Of a stretch of 64,000 bases of DNA, positions 61,152 through 64,000 are shown one piece after another (position 1 is the stretch's first letter; each line of letters starts with the position of its first letter). A model generated the notes under the pieces. It searched no databases, was not told the origin of the DNA, and saw only the letters and a program-made list of their open reading frames with translations. Location: assembly GCF_900156825.1 (NCBI RefSeq), contig NZ_FTOV01000002.1, forward strand, positions 310,001-374,000, in the 5' to 3' direction. Source of the stretch: Chryseobacterium gambrini (GTDB taxonomy: Bacteria > Bacteroidota > Bacteroidia > Flavobacteriales > Weeksellaceae). The translations under genes and the position numbers were made by a program.

Positions 61152-62153
61152 TTATTTATTCTTAAGTTCCTCTTTAATTTTGTTTTCCAGTTCTTCCGCA
61201 AGTTCAGGATTGTCTTTTAAAACATCCTTTACTGCATCACGACCTTGTCCAAGCTTCGTTTCTTCGTAGCTGAACCATGAACCGCTTTTCTTTACAATTC
61301 CCTGTTCTACAGCCTGATCCAGAATTTCTCCTGTTTTGGAAACCCCTTCACCGTACATGATGTCGAATTCTGCCTGTTTGAAAGGCGGAGCAACTTTGTT
61401 CTTAACAATTTTCACTTTCACACGGCTTCCGATCGCTTCATCTCCCTGCTTGATTGGCGCACTTGCCTTTCTGATGTCCACTCTTACCGAAGCATAGAAT
61501 TTCAGTGCATTACCACCCGTTGTAGTTTCAGGATTTCCGAACATTACTCCGATTTTCTCTCTCAACTGGTTGATGAAAATAACCGTACATTTTGTTCTTG
61601 AAATGGTTGCTGTTAACTTTCTTAAAGCCTGAGACATCAATCTTGCATGAAGCCCCATTTTAGAATCTCCCATTTCTCCTTCGATCTCCGCTTTTGGCGT
61701 AAGCGCAGCAACCGAGTCGATCACCACAATATCAATAGCTCCCGAACGGATCAGGTTATCAGCAATTTCCAATGCCTGTTCTCCGTTGTCCGGCTGAGAA
61801 ATAATAAGGTTTTCAAGATCAATTCCTAATTTTCCTGCATATCCTCTGTCGAAAGCGTGCTCAGCATCAATAAATGCAGCAATACCTCCGGCTTTCTGAG
61901 CTTCTGCAATCGCGTGAAGCGTTAAAGTTGTTTTACCGGAAGATTCGGGACCGTAGATCTCAATGATTCTTCCTCTCGGATAACCACCCACTCCAAGAGC
62001 GATGTCCAATCCTAAAGATCCTGAAGGAATCACCTCAATTGTGTTGTCTACAGAACTGTCTCCCAACGTCATCACAGTTCCTTTTCCGTATGTTTTATCT
62101 AGTTTGTCCAGCACCAGAGCCAGTGCTTTTTTCTTATCGTCTATGTTACTCAT
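61152..62153 (-). CDS. recA: Recombinase RecA
   Basis: This 333-residue protein forms filaments on single-stranded DNA for homologous repair and SOS induction. Walker A is GPESSGKT at residues 68-75; the RecA signature [39 protein letters not shown] is complete, and the DNA-binding loop [12 protein letters not shown] is present. The frame is open to 62198, but the start at 62153 ([20 protein letters not shown]) agrees with the family. The SymE-like genes at the other end of the window, if SOS-linked as in E. coli, would depend on it. A terminator at 61095 follows. Confidence 0.98.
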   Translation of the reverse strand: MSNIDDKKKALALVLDKLDKTYGKGTVMTLGDSSVDNTIEVIPSGSLGLDIALGVGGYPRGRIIEIYGPESSGKTTLTLHAIAEAQKAGGIAAFIDAEHAFDRGYAGKLGIDLENLIISQPDNGEQALEIADNLIRSGAIDIVVIDSVAALTPKAEIEGEMGDSKMGLHARLMSQALRKLTATISRTKCTVIFINQLREKIGVMFGNPETTTGGNALKFYASVRVDIRKASAPIKQGDEAIGSRVKVKIVKNKVAPPFKQAEFDIMYGEGVSKTGEILDQAVEQGIVKKSGSWFSYEETKLGQGRDAVKDVLKDNPELAEELENKIKEELKNK

Positions 62154-62312
62154 CTGATGTTTAAATAATTTATCAAAAATACAAAAATTTACGCTCAAAA
62201 ACTAATCTTTTATACCATTAAAAGTTGTTTTTATAGTTAAAAAAACATAAAATTCAGATGCGTATCAAAAAGAAAAACGGAATCTTTAAAACTTTTGTTT
62301 TATCCTTTTTCA

Positions 62313-62391
62313 GGAGCTTTTTCGCGCTTTCCGCTGCAATCTTTTTTTTCAAAAAAGGATTTTCGCTGCAATCTCGGCTAGGATAGAAGCC
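62313..62391 (-). repeat. Dispersed-type intergenic repeat upstream of recA
   Basis: Two direct copies of GATTGCAGCG (minus strand; 62373-62364 and 62341-62332) flank a hairpin with CCTTTTTT and A-rich arms. The arrangement, with GCCGAGATTG at one end and GGAAAGCGCGAAAAAGCTCC at the other, matches intergenic repeats I recall in flavobacteria. No ORF is seen in the 270-bp gap, which also contains the recA promoter region. Confidence 0.5.
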
Positions 62392-62423
62392 ATCAAATAA
62401 ATTGCAGTCTTTGCAGTAGATTT

Positions 62424-63620
62424 TTAATGGAAATTAGAATTTTGGGTGATGCTGAGATAATCGCTCAAGACTTTCATCTGATCTTTGTTACCTTTTTTTA
62501 TTCTGGCTTTACGGCTTACGAGTCGGTCAACAATTTTGGTAATCATTCTTTTCGTCACCGGAAAAGCCTTTCTGTTGGAAACTTCCGGAATCTTCAGTCT
62601 TTTGCACACTTCATCATCCAGCAAAAACCATGTACAGCAGATGTGGAGATAACGGAGATTTTTTCTCTGGAAACTGTATTTCAGGATCGGGTTTTCCAGC
62701 GATTCGTTCAGAAGAGAATGAGCCAGCAAAACAGAATCTTCATCCGCAGAAGGCTGAACCGAAGTCCACAGATAAAAATACTGTGTTGCCTGTACTTTAT
62801 CATTCGGTAAAAGATCCTCAGGAATTCCTAAAAGATAGCCAACATATTTCCAAAGGTGGAAAAGCCCTTTTTCTTCCTCTTCAGAGAACGTGTTTCCCAG
62901 TTTATGCAGACTGTGCATAAAAACAAGACTGAAACCAATATATGTTGCCATCATATCCCACGAATTAATGGGTTCTCCCCAGTTTTCCGTGTCCCATTCT
63001 TTATAATATTTTTTAATGGAAACTCTTGCGTAAGAATGGATAAGCCGGGTTTTTATGGCAAATTCATATCCTTTTTTATGAACTTCCAAAGCATCATATC
63101 GGGTAACATTTACCCAGAAATCAAGCGTTTCAGAAAGTCTTTTTACAGCACCTTTCTTTAAGGCTTCCGTTGCAATAAGGGGTTTGTTGAGGTAAGCATA
63201 ATCATAACCTCCGATCAGGCAGTAATCGCGAAGAGAGATCAGAGAATCCACATTGCTTCTCATGCAGAGTTCTGCACCGCTTTTAATCAGATCATAATCC
63301 AGCCAGTCAGGAATTTTCTGAGTCTGCAGGAAAAGCTGTTTTACACTTTCCGGAACATCATCGTTCTCCGAAACGCCATTTCGGATGTAGCCTTCAATTT
63401 CTCTCGAAGCTTCATGAAATTTTTGAGTGAGATAAACGTCTTTTACAACCTGATCGCCGACTTCATCCACATCATAAAAATAAGATGAAAACTTTTCAAA
63501 ATCTTTAAAACCGACTTCTGCTCCAGAAAAATCAAGAAGCTGCTTTCCGTTGCCTTTCGTCCAGAAATCTTTAAAATGCTGCGAATCTTTAAAGCGTGGC
63601 TGTAACATTACTCTATCCAT
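62424..63620 (-). CDS. MpaB/DUF2236-family oxygenase-like protein
   Basis: This 398-residue helical protein resembles the MpaB/latex-clearing-type (DUF2236) family of heme-dependent oxygenases: KRLSETLDFWVNVTRYD, TRLIHSYARVSIKKYY and WGEPINSWDMMATYIGFSLVFMHSLHKLG carry the conserved histidine/arginine pattern. Substrate is unknown. Met5 is an alternative start. It is a single leftward gene with 104 bp to a LuxR-type regulator on the same strand. Confidence 0.75.
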   Translation of the reverse strand: MDRVMLQPRFKDSQHFKDFWTKGNGKQLLDFSGAEVGFKDFEKFSSYFYDVDEVGDQVVKDVYLTQKFHEASREIEGYIRNGVSENDDVPESVKQLFLQTQKIPDWLDYDLIKSGAELCMRSNVDSLISLRDYCLIGGYDYAYLNKPLIATEALKKGAVKRLSETLDFWVNVTRYDALEVHKKGYEFAIKTRLIHSYARVSIKKYYKEWDTENWGEPINSWDMMATYIGFSLVFMHSLHKLGNTFSEEEEKGLFHLWKYVGYLLGIPEDLLPNDKVQATQYFYLWTSVQPSADEDSVLLAHSLLNESLENPILKYSFQRKNLRYLHICCTWFLLDDEVCKRLKIPEVSNRKAFPVTKRMITKIVDRLVSRKARIKKGNKDQMKVLSDYLSITQNSNFH

Positions 63621-63724
63621 TGAAGGCTAAAGGTACAAGTTTTGCGCCGCAATTCCAGAGTGAGATTTATCAGGGAAATACAATTCATAATTTACAATTC
63701 ACCATTCATCATTCACTTTTGACA

Positions 63725-64000
63725 TTATATCAATCCCCATTCAAAAGCCTTTTTTAACAGTTCTTTACTGTTTCTGGAGCTTGTTTTGGCTAAAATATTC
63801 TTCCGGTGAGTACGAACCGTATGTTCCGATAAAATCAGCATTTTTGAAATTTCCGGTCCGGAATGTCCTTTAGCGATAAGTGAAAGAATTTCGGTTTCTC
63901 TTTTGGTTAAATTAATTTCCGAGTCGTTTTTTAAGGCAGGATTTTCAATTTTAATCTGAATGAAATCGTTCCGGTGACCAATTCCCGTAATCAGAACAGT
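63725..64000 (-). CDS. LuxR-type response regulator, C-terminal part only
   Basis: Ninety-one residues are visible; the start lies beyond base 64000. The GerE/LuxR DNA-binding domain is complete: LTKRETEILSLIAKGHSGPEISKMLILSEHTVRTHRKNILAKT, ending NSKELLKKAFEWGLI and TAA at 63725. The preceding residues (TVLITGIGHRNDFIQIKIENPALKNDSE) may be the tail of a sensor or linker. It is a transcription factor of NarL/FixJ type or a PAS-LuxR protein; the partner cannot be told. Confidence 0.85.
   Translation of the reverse strand, partial: TVLITGIGHRNDFIQIKIENPALKNDSEINLTKRETEILSLIAKGHSGPEISKMLILSEHTVRTHRKNILAKTSSRNSKELLKKAFEWGLI

Overview
The window is from a low-GC Bacteroidota chromosome, most like Chryseobacterium or a close Weeksellaceae relative. 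Supporting signs are promoters of the TAnnTTTG type with a TTG box about 19-20 bases upstream (clearest at the tRNA-Gln, pyrG and both susC genes), two SusC/SusD pairs, a fused CcoN-CcoO oxidase subunit, a lipoprotein TamA homologue (TamL) beside TamB, a bacterial deoxyhypusine-synthase-like protein, and surface proteins starting with the Q-[IV]-G-I-N-x-x-x-P motif. Family assignments rest on motif recognition by eye; no database search was run.

Layout. 1-437 is the start of a short-chain dehydrogenase. About 568-5640 is an accessory segment bounded by two near-identical 23-bp direct repeats. It holds an 83-bp tandem repeat, three REP-like inverted-repeat elements, two copies of a SymE-like toxin module with a divergent XRE regulator, a third XRE gene with a disturbed 5' end, a decayed ORF and four unrecognised genes. 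5640-8520 is groES-groEL, split by a four-helix-bundle (IVS/S23-type) gene. 8553-13347 has a DUF3108-like protein, an M1 metallopeptidase, a HupE/UreJ protein, an antitoxin with a broken ParE/RelE-like toxin, and a DUF6702 protein. 13351-16689 is a leftward operon radA, methyltransferase, vanW-like, acpH-like. 16749-22646 holds a membrane protein, YceI, pyrG, yidC and rnhB. 22765-32061 is two SusC-SusD pairs. Then come argS with a large internal insertion, and a leftward operon tamB-tamL-yihY, with a strongly structured intergenic region upstream of tamB, followed by ccoNO-ccoP.

46296-48793 has an XRE regulator, tRNA-Gln(TTG), a MenE-like ligase, an anchored protein and ArfB. 48801-51096 is a tandem triplet of paralogous surface proteins. 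51489-55914 has an outer-membrane barrel, the deoxyhypusine-synthase-like protein, an acyltransferase, a 48-residue protein, an alkyltransferase-like protein and an alpha/beta hydrolase. 56012-64000 contains htpG, an S9 peptidase, recA, an MpaB/DUF2236 protein and the C-terminal half of a LuxR-type regulator.

Most of the window is core physiology: protein folding, envelope assembly, respiration, DNA repair, nucleotide and cofactor synthesis. The least ordinary parts are the first 5.6 kb, with its duplicated toxin/regulator module whose non-coding leader is better conserved than the coding sequence, and the structured spacer at 42.7-42.9 kb.
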